Notes: generated by a model from the letters alone, not told the origin. DNA of 64,000 nt from Victivallis vadensis (GCF_003096415.1 NZ_QEKH01000012.1:1-64000), one strand, 5' to 3'. Numbered from the stretch's first letter, positions 7,846 to 18,141 are shown. Made by a program: numbers and translations.

Positions 7846-9179
7846 AGCTGGAAGAACGGGTACAGTCGAAAATGTCCCGTTTTCTGGACGGGCCGGCCAC
7901 TTTTCAGATTGCGGCGCTGAAGCGCTCAGGTTCGCGGCGTTACCGTTCGAGCAGCCTGGCGCTGGCGGCGTGGAGTTTTGCGCTGTTCCGTTCGGTGTTG
8001 TCTCCGGTGGCGCTGTGGCTGTTGCCGGCGGTGTTTGTGATCGGGGTGTATGCGTCGATTGCGATGGAAGCGCCGATGCGGGTGTGGGTGCTGGTGTTTC
8101 TGGCGGTGTTCCTGGTGGAGCTGGCGGTCGGGGCGCTGTTCCGGCCAAGTGTGGAGATCGACCGGCAAATGCCGGAACGGGTGCGGGCCGGGAGTGTTTT
8201 TCACATCCGTTACCGGGTGCGGAACCGCCGCCGGCTGCCCGCGTGGGACCTGCGGGCGGACCCATTCCGGTTCACGCCGGAGCTGGTGACGGAGCTGCCC
8301 GCCGAATTTCCGGAACTTCCGGGCCGGCAGACCCTGACGGCCCGGGCGACGGTGCGGGCGTTGCGCCGCGGCCGGTGTCTGATCTACGGGCCGCGGGTGG
8401 AATCGGGCTTTCCGTTCGGGCTGATCCGGTGGAGTTCGGGCTGTCGCCGGGATCGGAACATGCTGACGGTCTATCCGGCATTCACTTCGCTCAGGCGTTT
8501 CGACCTGCCGTTCGGGGCGCGCTGCCAGTCCAGCGGCATGGTCAGCTACTCCAAGATCGGCGAATCCACCGAATTGATCGGCGTGCGGGACTACCGGGAC
8601 GGGGACGACGTGCGCCGCATCGACTGGCCCGGCAGCGCCCGGACCGGCAATTTCGTAGTCAAGGAGTTCGAGGAGGATGAGCTGCGCCGGGTTGCGCTGA
8701 TTACGGATACCTTCATCCCGGCTCCCGCTTTCTGGTCGCTGCGGACCACGCCCAAAGGCTATCCGCAGCTGGAAGCGGCGCTGGCCCTGACCGCCGCGTT
8801 GGCGGAGTATCTGTCGCGCGGTGAGGCCGTGGTCGAAATTTTCGCGGTCGGTCCGGCGGTCTACCACTTTGAAACCGGGCGCAGTTCGGGCAGCTTCGAA
8901 TCGGTCTGCGATATCCTGAGCGGAATAGAACCGAGCCGGGAACCGGCGCTGAGCCGGCTGGAACCGGAAGTGTTCCGCGACCTCTCCGCGACCGGCGGGG
9001 CGGTTGTGGTGCTCCTGGGAGTGGATGAGCCGCGGCGCAGTTTCGTGGAGCGCCTGCACGAGGCCGGGGTGTCCGTCCGGGTACTCGTGCTGTCGGAACG
9101 GGCGGTTCCCGATCTGCCGCCGGGCTGGCTGGCGCTTTCGCCCGCCGCGGTGCTGGCCGGAGAGGTGACCGAATTATGA
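7842..9179 (+). CDS. DUF58 domain membrane protein
   Basis: 445-residue protein with two hydrophobic segments (about 40-95) and a DUF58 domain. The DUF58 hallmark is clear at ELIGVRDYRDGDDVRRIDWPGSARTGNFVVKEF (about residues 245-277), followed by a von Willebrand A-like region starting LITDTF. DUF58 proteins are widely encoded beside MoxR ATPases and transglutaminases; their role is uncertain but linked to chaperone-like or envelope functions. Here it is translationally coupled to the transglutaminase downstream (ATGA overlap) and the AsmA-like gene upstream. A MoxR ATPase, the usual third partner, is missing from the operon. Confidence 0.9.
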   Translation: MKLEERVQSKMSRFLDGPATFQIAALKRSGSRRYRSSSLALAAWSFALFRSVLSPVALWLLPAVFVIGVYASIAMEAPMRVWVLVFLAVFLVELAVGALFRPSVEIDRQMPERVRAGSVFHIRYRVRNRRRLPAWDLRADPFRFTPELVTELPAEFPELPGRQTLTARATVRALRRGRCLIYGPRVESGFPFGLIRWSSGCRRDRNMLTVYPAFTSLRRFDLPFGARCQSSGMVSYSKIGESTELIGVRDYRDGDDVRRIDWPGSARTGNFVVKEFEEDELRRVALITDTFIPAPAFWSLRTTPKGYPQLEAALALTAALAEYLSRGEAVVEIFAVGPAVYHFETGRSSGSFESVCDILSGIEPSREPALSRLEPEVFRDLSATGGAVVVLLGVDEPRRSFVERLHEAGVSVRVLVLSERAVPDLPPGWLALSPAAVLAGEVTEL

Positions 9180-11302
9180 GTTTTCCTGTACAGGACGGGC
9201 GTTCCGTGGTATGCCGCGCGGCGGTGGTATTGCTGCCTGCCGCCCTCTATTTTTCAGTGGTGGCCGACCTGCCGCACGTGCTGCTGCTGACCGTCGCCGC
9301 GTTCGGCGTCGCGATTGCGGGAAGGGGCGGGTGGCCGATTTCGGACCGGACGGTGATCTACTCGGTCGTGGCGGCGCTGATCATGACCGCGTTCGGCAAT
9401 TATCTGGTGCCGATGAAGCCGGAGCGGTTCGGATTCATGGCATTTTTCATGCGCCCGGCGCTGCTGGTGCCGTTCTTTCTGTACATGGCGGCGCTGGCCT
9501 CCGGATTCCGGCGCAAGGAGCTGGCGGTCGGATTTGCCGCCGGTTCCGCGCTGTTCGCTTTCGGCGTCGGCGGCGATGTGCGGATCGACCATCTGGCGAC
9601 CGAACGGTGGCCCGGGATCGATTTCGACCTGCCCGGTTTTTGCTGGTTCTACGGGGTGACGGCGGGGATTTCGGTGCTGGGGGCGGTTTTCGGCAGTCGC
9701 TCGATGGAACGGGCGCCGTGGAGCAGGCGTTCGATCTTGCTGGTGCTGCCGGCACTGGTTCTGGCTGGAGGGTTGACCTACGGCGGTTTCCGGGCCTACC
9801 GGGCGCATGAGACTGTGCTGCGCAGTTGGGAGAATGCACTGCTGCGGCTTGGAGTGCGCCAGCTCTACCGGGGGGCGGAAAGGCGCCGGATGCAGCTGGG
9901 CGGTTCGCCGCGGTTGAATACGCCGTTCCCGCCGTATCTGCGTGCGATGGGCAACCAGGTGGCGCTGCGTGCGGTGGGGGAGGCGCCGCCGGGATACCTG
10001 CGTTGCCGCGCCTTTTCCAGTTACAAGTCGGGCGGCTGGGATACCGCCGGCGAGAGCCGCCGCGATATGGTGGAAAGCGAGATGGTGGGCGAGGGCATCG
10101 CCGCCGCCCAGCTCTACAAGCTCTCCCGGTTGGAACGGGCCGCGAAGCAGTGGCTTTTCATCCCCGGCGAAAAGCTGTCCGGCAGTGATATCTGTTACCC
10201 GGGCGGAGCGGTTTCGTTCGAGCTGATGGCGGATCAGGTTTCGATCACGCCGGAGGGGAGGATCGAGCCGGAGAATATGGTGCGCGATGCCGGTTACACA
10301 TTCTATGCGGACTCCGACGCCCCGGAAACCAGTTATCCGCTGCCGGAGACGCCGGGGCCGGAGTTCACCGCGATCCCGGAGCGGCTGAAGCCGACGCTGC
10401 GCAATCTTTCCTTGCAGCTCGGGCTGCAGAAATTGCCGGACGACCGGAGCCGGTTTGACCGGGCGGTTGATTTCTTCAACGACAACTTCCAATATTCGCT
10501 CGACTGGCGCGGCACGGAGCACGGCGAGGAGCCGCTGCGGGTTTTTCTGCTGGAGGAGCGGCGCGGGCATTGCGAATTGTTTGCTTCGGCACTGGCGATG
10601 CTGCTGCGCGACTGCGGCATTCCGACCCGGTATGTGAGCGGCGTGGTCTGTTTTGAACGTCATCCGTCGGGGCGTTATTACATCGCCCGCTTCCGCAACG
10701 CCCACGCGTGGGTGGAGGCTTACGACCGGGAGCGGAAACAGTGGGTGATGCTCGATGCGACTCCCGCTTCGGTCACGGCCGCTCCCGCGCCCGCCGAGGG
10801 GTGGCGTGACAGGTTCGACAGTGAAATCGACTACTGGAAGCTGCTGTGGCAGCAGCTGTTGAGCGACCTGCGGCGGGGCAGGGTGGCGGCGGCGATCATC
10901 GGATTCGCGGTGATGGTCTGGCAGGTGGCGGCGGCATTGGTGCTGCATCCGGTGATCGGACCGCTGCTCGGCCTGGCCGCGATCTGGCTGCTGGTGCGCT
11001 GGTGGAGCCGGCGGCCGCAGCCGGTCCGGCAGCTTTCCCCCGAACGCCGCAAGGTCCAGCGGCAGTTTTTCGCGCTGTGCCGGAAACTGCGGCGCGAACA
11101 TATCCTGACGGGGGCCTCCGAACCGACCGCCGCCGAATTGATGGCGCTGCTGAGGGAACATCCCGCGCTGCCGCCGGAGCGCCGCCGGGAACTGCTCGAC
11201 TGGCTGTCCGGCTACCTGCGGCTGCGTTATGGCGTGGCGAATCAGGTGGGGCAGTGTGAGGAAATTCCTGCTGTTGAAAAAAAACTGATTAAAACTGATT
11301 AG
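9176..11302 (+). CDS. TgpA-like membrane transglutaminase
   Basis: 708-residue protein: about five membrane helices at residues 10-200, a periplasmic transglutaminase-like core, and a further hydrophobic stretch (about 575-605) before a helical cytoplasmic tail. The catalytic triad is visible: Cys466 in RRGHCELFASALAMLL, His510 in FRNAHAWVEAY and Asp527 in VMLDATP. Family members (TgpA and relatives) are membrane proteins with transglutaminase or cysteine-protease activity on envelope substrates. Last gene of the operon; it overlaps the DUF58 gene by four bases. About 55 bases separate it from the promoter of the next transcription unit. Confidence 0.88.
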   Translation: MSFPVQDGRSVVCRAAVVLLPAALYFSVVADLPHVLLLTVAAFGVAIAGRGGWPISDRTVIYSVVAALIMTAFGNYLVPMKPERFGFMAFFMRPALLVPFFLYMAALASGFRRKELAVGFAAGSALFAFGVGGDVRIDHLATERWPGIDFDLPGFCWFYGVTAGISVLGAVFGSRSMERAPWSRRSILLVLPALVLAGGLTYGGFRAYRAHETVLRSWENALLRLGVRQLYRGAERRRMQLGGSPRLNTPFPPYLRAMGNQVALRAVGEAPPGYLRCRAFSSYKSGGWDTAGESRRDMVESEMVGEGIAAAQLYKLSRLERAAKQWLFIPGEKLSGSDICYPGGAVSFELMADQVSITPEGRIEPENMVRDAGYTFYADSDAPETSYPLPETPGPEFTAIPERLKPTLRNLSLQLGLQKLPDDRSRFDRAVDFFNDNFQYSLDWRGTEHGEEPLRVFLLEERRGHCELFASALAMLLRDCGIPTRYVSGVVCFERHPSGRYYIARFRNAHAWVEAYDRERKQWVMLDATPASVTAAPAPAEGWRDRFDSEIDYWKLLWQQLLSDLRRGRVAAAIIGFAVMVWQVAAALVLHPVIGPLLGLAAIWLLVRWWSRRPQPVRQLSPERRKVQRQFFALCRKLRREHILTGASEPTAAELMALLREHPALPPERRRELLDWLSGYLRLRYGVANQVGQCEEIPAVEKKLIKTD

Positions 11303-11356
11303 AAAGTTTGCTTCCCGTATATTCCATAATTTTTCGCTGTTTTTGTAGAACTGCTC

Positions 11357-11385
11357 TTGACTTTTTAATCATTTTGATTCATAAT
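11357..11385 (+). promoter_or_regulatory. promoter of the GntR-SBP regulator gene
   Basis: TTGACT (11357-11362) and CATAAT (11380-11385) are 17 bases apart in an AT-rich gap; a TATAAT overlaps just downstream (11386-11391). It lies about 40 bases before the chosen ATG of the regulator. Confidence 0.55.
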
Positions 11386-11422
11386 TATAATCAGTTGGAA
11401 TCAGCGGAAGGTGGATCATTTC

Positions 11423-12826
11423 ATGAGCAGATCGCGAAAAATCGATAATTTCATCCGGGAGCTGGAGAGATTGATCCGGGAAGGGGTTTCCGGATTCACC
11501 TCCGATCTGCCCTGCCAGCGGGAGATGGCGCAGCGGTTCGGGATTTCGCAGAGTGCCGTCCATATCGGCATGGCGGAGCTGGAACGGCGCGGCCTGATCC
11601 GTGTCGAACCGTACCGCGGCGCGGTTGTGGTGTACCGCAAAGAGGAGGGAGCCGCCGGAAATGCCGGGACGGAAATCAGCCTTGCGATCTGCGAGGAGCT
11701 TACCTACCAGCGGGAATTCTGGCAGGAATCGGTGCGCCGTTTCATCGAACTGCACGGCGGCGTGGGCGTGAAGGTCCGTTTTTTCCCGCCGGATACCAGA
11801 GTGGAGAATGTCGTCACCGGCAAAGAGAACTGCATCGTGGTCCGGCCGGAAAATTACCGGAACGTCCAGCGCCCGCTGGTGCCGCTGAATGCGCTGCTGT
11901 CCGAAAAGATGCTCGCGGAAGTCCGGCGCAATTTTCTGAAAGGGATTCCGGAACCGGATTGGAACGTCGCGCTTCCCTATCAGTTTCAGGTGCCGTCGGT
12001 GATCTGCAACGCCGCCGCCGGCCCGATCCCGCAGGAAAATGATGTGATGCGTTGGCTGGACTGGGCCGGAACACTGGGGAAACATTCGCTTTCGGTACCC
12101 GACCTGAACTTCCTGCGCGACAGCTGCGGCCTGAACCGGATTGCGGTATTCTATGAAAGAAAGGGGCGGATTTCACCGGAATTCCGGCGCTTCTTTGACG
12201 TGTTGGAGAAAATGGCATCCATGCAGCTGATCAATCTGGCCTGCCGGCTGCCGGAGGACTGGCTGCCGCAGTTGCGGCAGGAGATGGTCAGGTGCATCTG
12301 GGCGTTCTCGTACAACTGGGGCAGGAAAGCGCCGGAATCCGGCATGAGGCTGGAGGTCGCGCCGCTGCCGCTGGCCGGAAACACCTGCATCAACTTCTTT
12401 GTGGCCAATGTGATCATGGTCGGGGCGAAGGATGTCTCCGAGGCGGAAAAGGCGTTTTTCCGCTATCTGGTCTCTCCTGAATTCCAGCAGCGGATGCTGC
12501 ATGGTGGCGCCGGGCTTTCTCCCTATCAGGACAGGCTCGCGGAGTACCGCCCGGAGCCGGACGGCCTCGATCTGTCGCGGATGATCCGGTGGGCCGGCGA
12601 GGTGCGTTTCGACGATTCGTTCAACCGGAATTTCAACCGGCTCTGGTTCGAGCTGCTGAAAAAGCTCCGTTCGCCGGTGATCGTGCCGCTGCTGCTCGGA
12701 CGGATTTCCGCCGCCGAGGCGGAAGCGTATGTCGCCGGGCAGAAACTGCTCGCCGAAAACCAGATGGAGACGGCACTGGCCGACGGCCTCTACCGTTTCG
12801 ACGAAGAAGCGCAGTTTTTGCACTGA
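11423..12826 (+). CDS. GntR-family regulator fused to a solute-binding-protein-like domain
   Basis: 467-residue protein. Residues about 1-75 are a GntR winged helix (LPCQREMAQRFGISQSAVHIGMAELERRGLIRVEPYRGAVVVY). The remaining about 380 residues resemble an extracellular sugar-binding protein of the ABC type (type 1 SBP): VPSVICNAAAGPIPQ..., NFFVANVIMVGAKDVSEAEKAFFRYLVSPEFQQRMLHGGAGLSP. There is no signal peptide, so the domain is probably a cytoplasmic ligand sensor. The natural expectation is a carbohydrate-responsive regulator of the secreted-protein genes just downstream. The ATG was chosen because GGAAGG precedes it; an alternative GTG is four codons upstream. Family resemblance of the C-terminal domain is by pattern and composition. 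Confidence 0.8.
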   Translation: MSRSRKIDNFIRELERLIREGVSGFTSDLPCQREMAQRFGISQSAVHIGMAELERRGLIRVEPYRGAVVVYRKEEGAAGNAGTEISLAICEELTYQREFWQESVRRFIELHGGVGVKVRFFPPDTRVENVVTGKENCIVVRPENYRNVQRPLVPLNALLSEKMLAEVRRNFLKGIPEPDWNVALPYQFQVPSVICNAAAGPIPQENDVMRWLDWAGTLGKHSLSVPDLNFLRDSCGLNRIAVFYERKGRISPEFRRFFDVLEKMASMQLINLACRLPEDWLPQLRQEMVRCIWAFSYNWGRKAPESGMRLEVAPLPLAGNTCINFFVANVIMVGAKDVSEAEKAFFRYLVSPEFQQRMLHGGAGLSPYQDRLAEYRPEPDGLDLSRMIRWAGEVRFDDSFNRNFNRLWFELLKKLRSPVIVPLLLGRISAAEAEAYVAGQKLLAENQMETALADGLYRFDEEAQFLH

Positions 12827-12886
12827 CCTCGGTGCGCCGAAGATTTTTTACGCCATGCAAATCACAATAGGGAAAGGGACTGGACG

Positions 12887-13588
12887 ATGGAGAATACATG
12901 TGCGCCGGTACGCCGGAATTTTACGCTGATCGAGCTTCTGGTTGTGGTAGCGATCATTGCGATACTGGCGGCGATCCTGCTTCCGGCGCTGAACAAGGCG
13001 CGGGACCGGGCGAAGAGCGCCAATTGCATTTCCCACCTGAAGCAGTCCGGGCAGGCGCACGTCGCCTATGCCGGCGACAACCGCGATCTTTTTCTGGCAT
13101 CGCGGCTGGGGCCGAACAAACCGGACATCGAGGAGCTGCAGCCGTGGTTTTATGTGCTGGGAGAAAAAGCCGGCTATCTGCCCGCGGCGGAGTTCAGGAA
13201 GTTCAGCATCTGGAACTGCCCGACGGTAATGCGCAACGAGATCGGCAACAACCGCACCTATGGTGTGCCGCAGATTTACGATGCGGCGCGCGCTCCGTTC
13301 GGGGCGAAGATGGCGAGCGGATTTTACATGCGAAGCGGCAAGCGGATGACTTCGGAGGACGTGATGGTGGCGGATTCGCTGGCGCGGGACCCGGCTTTCC
13401 CGATGATCCGCAAGGAGATGTACTATCTGGAGCAGCGCACCGGCACCGAGGCGTCGAAAGACAATTCCGGGGCGATCGGCCTGCGTCACAACGGCCGGGC
13501 GAATATGGCGTTCGGCGACGGACACGTCGGTTCCGTGGGGCGGCAGTGGATCGCCGACCGGAAGCTGTATTATTACGCCGCGATGTAA
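12887..13588 (+). CDS. pseudopilin-like protein with H-X9-DG motif
   Basis: 233-residue protein with a type IV prepilin-like N-terminus: [25 protein letters not shown], including the Glu at position 5 of the mature helix. Cleavage would be before Phe, after Asn rather than the usual Gly. The C-terminus has [17 protein letters not shown], an exact H-X9-DG prepilin-processing-associated motif, common in Planctomycetota, Lentisphaerota and Verrucomicrobiota where these proteins are present in large numbers. Likely exported and anchored by the N-terminal helix. Role unknown; in these phyla such genes often accompany secreted glycan-degrading enzymes, and the next two genes fit that. AAAGGGA precedes the ATG. 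Confidence 0.88.
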   Translation: MENTCAPVRRNFTLIELLVVVAIIAILAAILLPALNKARDRAKSANCISHLKQSGQAHVAYAGDNRDLFLASRLGPNKPDIEELQPWFYVLGEKAGYLPAAEFRKFSIWNCPTVMRNEIGNNRTYGVPQIYDAARAPFGAKMASGFYMRSGKRMTSEDVMVADSLARDPAFPMIRKEMYYLEQRTGTEASKDNSGAIGLRHNGRANMAFGDGHVGSVGRQWIADRKLYYYAAM

Positions 13589-13606
13589 CCATAAGGAGCT
13601 GAAACC

Positions 13607-16600
13607 ATGTCGATGATCGGAATATGGAAATGGGGCGCCGTGGGCGGGGCGCTGTTGCTGGCCGCGGCGGGAGTCGCCGCCGGGCCGTTGCCGCTGATTG
13701 CGAATTACACGTTTGACGGCGGTGCGGCGGATTCTTCCGGAAATAAGCTGGACGGTAAAGTGACCGGAAATGTGAAGATCGTTTCCGGCGGCAAATCGGG
13801 CGGGGCGCTGGAGGTCGGCTCCGGCGGCGGCGTGGAGGTGCGCCATGCGCTGTTTGACCGGATGACCGCGAACTTCACCGTGAGTCTGTGGGTGAAGCCG
13901 GAGGGCTTCGCCGATAACCGCTGGGAGGATGGCGTGCTGTTCGCGAAAGGCGGCAACGCCGGAGTGCAGCTGTCGATGATGCGGTCCGGGGCTTTGTTTC
14001 TGCACGGCAGCTGGGGCGGCGGCTGGTATCACAGCCCGTGGAGCGGGGCGGGCAGGATTGCTCCCGGCAAATGGAACCATGTGGCGCTGACATTTGAAAA
14101 GGGGGGGACGAGCCGGCTTTACGTGAACGGAGAATGTGTCGGAAAATTCGCGACGCCTTTCGCAATCTGGCCGGTCGGCGATCCGCTGAAAGTCGGCTTC
14201 GGGCGCTGGAAAGGGCTGCTGGACGAGGTTGCGTTTTATGCCGTGACACTGGATGAAAAGCAGGTTCGGGAACTGGCGGCGGGCCGCAGGCCCGCGACCC
14301 GTCCCGCGGTTTTGGCGGATATGCCGGAAAATGATTATCCGGTACGGATGACGCTGGCGGTGTTCGGGCATCCGATGGGATTGCGCGCGCACGATGCGAC
14401 CTGGTTCAAGGCGGCGGAACGGCGCGGCGGGCCGGATGCTGTGGACTGGCCGGAGTTCACGCTCGAAATTCCGACGCGGAAACGGCGGCTGGAACTGTTC
14501 AGGCAGTCGGGGCGGCAGGATTTGGAATTGCCGCTTTTCAGGGATTGGCGCAACGAGCCGGTGTTTCCGCACGAGCTTGATGCGCGGATCGAACCGGGCG
14601 GTCACTGGCTGCGTCCGATCGCATGGCGCTGGGGACAATATTATGTGTACACTTCCGACCGGACCGCGCGGACCGGCAGCGGCGATTACGAGTTGTGGGT
14701 GTTTCCGGTGCGAATCGCCGGAGAAGGCAGGGGGGCGGTCCGTTCCGTGGAGTTGTCCTGCGGCGGCAGGGTGATCTACCGCCGCAGGGAAAAGCTCGAT
14801 TCGCTGACGCTGCTGCTGGCGGCGAACCGGCCCGGCGAGTCTTACCGCATCCGGGTGAACAACGGTGCGGCGGGAGAGTTTGAAGTCGGGCTGCGCCCGG
14901 TCGATCCGGACCGCCCCGTGAATGAGCCGTCGGCAGTCGACCTGAAGCTGGCCGGGGCGATCGAGGTCACGAACCGGCGGGAGGCCGGCTTCCCGAACCG
15001 GGAGGAGTGGGAACGGGATGTGGCGGCGATGGCCGGTGCCGAATCAGCGCTGCCGCGCGCCGCGCTGCCGCCGGGAAAGCCTTTCCTGCGCCGCCTGGGG
15101 CAGGGGGCATACCGTTCGCCGGTGCGGATCGATCTGTACACGGTTCACCACGGCATGAGCGGCGGCATGTGGTTCGACGGCGGGCACCTGACCGGTTTCA
15201 AGGGAACGCTCGCGGAGTATGCCGCCCATCTGGCCGATCTCGGCTTCGACCGCGACTATGAAAATATCGCGAACTGGTACAAGACCACTCCGCTGGATAC
15301 CCGCTACGACGAGTGGCTGGTCGAACTGGCGAAGCAAGGTCTTGAGGGCGGGGTGAATCCGCGCACTGAATCGCTTTCTCACGCGAATCTGCCGCTGTTC
15401 CTGAGGACGCTGCCGGAGTTTTATTCGACCGGGGTGCGCGACGCGCAGCTGGTGGCGGGACGGTTCCGGCGTTATCCGAACTTCCGGGGCATGATGGCGA
15501 TGGGGGACAATGCCGGGTATTACAGCTTCTGGGACTGGGCGCCGCCGATCCCGAACCGGCCGTGGGCGCGGGCGATGACGACCCTCCACGATGAAACCGC
15601 GCCTGTGGTGCCGGTCGGCCCGCAGGTCGGCGTCGGGAAGCGTTTCGAGCGGCGCGGGACGCAGGCGGAATTTGTGGAGTACCTCCGGAGATACGACGCT
15701 GCTTTCAACTCGCTTTCCCTGATCGCCGACGCAATGAAGCGGGCGAATCCTCGCATCGAATTCAATACCACCACCTTCGGCAGCGCCCCCGGTGTGCTCG
15801 CACACGGCGGCTATGCGATCGGTACGATTCCGGGCCGCGCGATTTTCAGCGGCCTCGACCGGGCGATGGCCTACGACTGGAATGAGTCGATGTCCTCGAA
15901 GCCGCTGCACAATGTCGCGCTGCTGGACCGGCTGCGCAGCGACTTCCCCGAAAAAGAGTTGTGGAGCTGCGTCGACGACTTCGGCCTCTTTTTCCGGCGC
16001 GAGCCGCGCCAGCGGGCCTATGCACTGGTATTGAGCCGCGGCGTGAGGGCGATCGGCACGAACTTTCTCGCCCACACCACCGGCGATGCGAAATACACCG
16101 AAAAGGGCTGGTCCGCGACCTTCAAGAAACCGGAAAACCGCGAGGAGGTGATCGCGGGGCAGAAAGAGCTGTTCGCATGGATTCACAAATTCGGGGGCGC
16201 CTATGCCCAGATGCGGGCGGCCGCCCCGGTCGGCATCCTGTACGTGCAGGAGCAGGCGCAATCCCGCCGCTGCGACGCGGCGGACCCGAAAGGACCGCAC
16301 GAAGGCAAGACCTTCGAGGCGTTGTTCCTGTGCCATGCCGCCGGCTGGCCCGCCCGGATCGTAACCCCGGCGGAACTGAAGCGGGGCCTGCCGCCGGAGA
16401 TGAAGGCGCTGTTGCTGGTCGGGTTGAACGAGATCGATTCCACCTGGCGCTGGCATGACGGGCTGGAGCCGGCGCTGAAGGAGTTCGCGGCGCGTGGCGG
16501 ACGGATTCTGCTGGACGACGAATCGGCGTCGCCGGTGGATGCGGTCCGTACCGGAATGTCGCTGGCCGCTTACATCCTGCAGAGCAATCAGGATCTGACG

Positions 16601-18127
16601 CCGCTGCTGCTGGAGCGCAATCGCGGCAATATTGAACTGTTGCGCCGCGCGATGCAGGGAATCGAAGCGCCGGTCGCCTCCAGTGCCGATCCCACCGTCT
16701 GGACCGTGGTTTCACGCGCCGGGGACGTCGATTACGTGACCGTGGTGAACCAGAAACCGGTTCCGGCGGACGAGTCGCCGGTCTTTGAACGGATCGATCG
16801 GTCGATCGACTTCAATTTCGGCTGGGGCAATCCGCTTTCGGTGGGCAAGGGCAAGTTCGATGAAAAGGCGAACCGGTGGCCGGACGACAATTACGATATC
16901 GAATGGCGCGGCTTCATCACTCCGGAAAAATCCGGCGAATACACCTTCAGCTTCCGCCTCAGCCATCAGGATGCCGCGACGTTGTCGATCGATGGCCGTG
17001 AGGTGATCGGCCGGGGCGTGCGTGAAGGGAAAATTTCATTGCAGGCGAACCGGCGTTATGCGTTGGCGGCGACTTTCCACGAGGAAGTCCGGGAAGCGAA
17101 CGTGACCTTGCATTGGAAATCCGGTTCCGGGCAGTCGGCGTCGGTGCCGCCGCGCGCTTTTTCCGTCGATGCGGCGGGAAAGCAGCCGGGGCTGAAAGGG
17201 CGTTACGTGCCGAATACGGCTTACCTCTATAAAAATGCGTCGAAATTCGTCGCGCCGCAGACCGGCACTCTGGTATGGAATACGGACCGCCCGGTTTACG
17301 ACCTGCGTTCCGGCGAACGGCTTGCCGGGCGGGGAGAGGCATCGTGCGACCTGATGGAGGACGGATTCCGGCTCTACGCGCTGCCGCCCGCTGAAATCGG
17401 AGCGGTCGCGTGTCCGGTCACGCGCGGCGGGGACGGGTTCTACTATGCGGAGCCGCAGGTTACGCAACCGTCGGCGATGAAGGGAGTTCCGGTGGAGCTG
17501 ACCCTGTCGCGCGGCGATGACCGGATCACCGTCTATTCCGGCACCGGATTGCGGACCGCGCTGCCGGTCGCCGTCGGCGACGAGCCGGGCGAATACCGTC
17601 TGGAAGTGCGCGAATTGATCGGTGGGCGGACTGCGTCGGAAACCTTTACCGTGGAGGCGGCCGCCGCCGAACCGTCCCGGATGGCGGAACTGGCCGGATT
17701 AGGGCGCATCGCGGAGCCGGAACGGCAGGCGTTGCTGAAGTTTTTCGCCGACCGCCCGGAGCAGCCGCTGGTGATCGCGCTGACTGAAGCGCAGCGGAGA
17801 GACGAGCGGTTCCGCACAGCCGCCGCGAAGCTCGCGGAGCTGGCGCGGAAACAGGGGCGCGGGGAGGTTTCGGTCGGGAGCGCGGCGCCGGGCGGCGTGG
17901 TGCGTTCGCTGCAGCCGGTGCGTTCGATCCAGCCGTATCCGCGCTGGGAAAGCGTGAATGCGGATCTGGTGCTGCTGGGCAATCCGCGCGGCAATCTGCT
18001 GATCTTCGACCAGCAGCGCGGCGGGATGATTCCGGCGGAAGCCGCCGTGGAACCGGGCAAGGTCAAACTGGTGCATACGTTCTCGCCGTTCGCGGCGGGA
18101 TTTGAAGCGGCGAACCTGATTCTGTGA
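13607..18127 (+). CDS. large secreted LamG/PA14 protein, probable glycan-active enzyme
   Basis: 1506 residues with a signal peptide (about 1-25). Residues about 28-224 are a LamG/concanavalin-like domain (TFDGGAADSSGNKLDGKV...NFTVSLWVKPEGF...WNHVALTFEKGG...LDEVAFYAVTLDEKQV). Residues about 500-1000 look like a TIM-barrel-type hydrolase (YTVHHGMSGGMWFDGGHLTG..., MAYDWNESMSSKP, ELWSCVDDFGLFF) with a beta-galactosidase-like A/GATase-like follow-on (GILYVQEQAQ...). Residues about 1064-1184 are a PA14 domain (DIEWRGFITPEKSGEYTFSFRLSHQDAATLSIDG). AAGGAG precedes the ATG. The catalytic family is not one I can name, and no catalytic pair is claimed. The stop overlaps a possible GTG of the next gene. 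Confidence 0.75.
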   Translation: MSMIGIWKWGAVGGALLLAAAGVAAGPLPLIANYTFDGGAADSSGNKLDGKVTGNVKIVSGGKSGGALEVGSGGGVEVRHALFDRMTANFTVSLWVKPEGFADNRWEDGVLFAKGGNAGVQLSMMRSGALFLHGSWGGGWYHSPWSGAGRIAPGKWNHVALTFEKGGTSRLYVNGECVGKFATPFAIWPVGDPLKVGFGRWKGLLDEVAFYAVTLDEKQVRELAAGRRPATRPAVLADMPENDYPVRMTLAVFGHPMGLRAHDATWFKAAERRGGPDAVDWPEFTLEIPTRKRRLELFRQSGRQDLELPLFRDWRNEPVFPHELDARIEPGGHWLRPIAWRWGQYYVYTSDRTARTGSGDYELWVFPVRIAGEGRGAVRSVELSCGGRVIYRRREKLDSLTLLLAANRPGESYRIRVNNGAAGEFEVGLRPVDPDRPVNEPSAVDLKLAGAIEVTNRREAGFPNREEWERDVAAMAGAESALPRAALPPGKPFLRRLGQGAYRSPVRIDLYTVHHGMSGGMWFDGGHLTGFKGTLAEYAAHLADLGFDRDYENIANWYKTTPLDTRYDEWLVELAKQGLEGGVNPRTESLSHANLPLFLRTLPEFYSTGVRDAQLVAGRFRRYPNFRGMMAMGDNAGYYSFWDWAPPIPNRPWARAMTTLHDETAPVVPVGPQVGVGKRFERRGTQAEFVEYLRRYDAAFNSLSLIADAMKRANPRIEFNTTTFGSAPGVLAHGGYAIGTIPGRAIFSGLDRAMAYDWNESMSSKPLHNVALLDRLRSDFPEKELWSCVDDFGLFFRREPRQRAYALVLSRGVRAIGTNFLAHTTGDAKYTEKGWSATFKKPENREEVIAGQKELFAWIHKFGGAYAQMRAAAPVGILYVQEQAQSRRCDAADPKGPHEGKTFEALFLCHAAGWPARIVTPAELKRGLPPEMKALLLVGLNEIDSTWRWHDGLEPALKEFAARGGRILLDDESASPVDAVRTGMSLAAYILQSNQDLTPLLLERNRGNIELLRRAMQGIEAPVASSADPTVWTVVSRAGDVDYVTVVNQKPVPADESPVFERIDRSIDFNFGWGNPLSVGKGKFDEKANRWPDDNYDIEWRGFITPEKSGEYTFSFRLSHQDAATLSIDGREVIGRGVREGKISLQANRRYALAATFHEEVREANVTLHWKSGSGQSASVPPRAFSVDAAGKQPGLKGRYVPNTAYLYKNASKFVAPQTGTLVWNTDRPVYDLRSGERLAGRGEASCDLMEDGFRLYALPPAEIGAVACPVTRGGDGFYYAEPQVTQPSAMKGVPVELTLSRGDDRITVYSGTGLRTALPVAVGDEPGEYRLEVRELIGGRTASETFTVEAAAAEPSRMAELAGLGRIAEPERQALLKFFADRPEQPLVIALTEAQRRDERFRTAAAKLAELARKQGRGEVSVGSAAPGGVVRSLQPVRSIQPYPRWESVNADLVLLGNPRGNLLIFDQQRGGMIPAEAAVEPGKVKLVHTFSPFAAGFEAANLIL

Positions 18128-18141
18128 AAGGGGGCGGAATA

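Noticed and set aside
12827-12850. Short TCGG-TGCG-CCGA stem followed by six T after the GntR-SBP gene, as a terminator
   Set aside because: The stem is only four pairs; too weak to call, although partial termination before the pseudopilin gene is possible.
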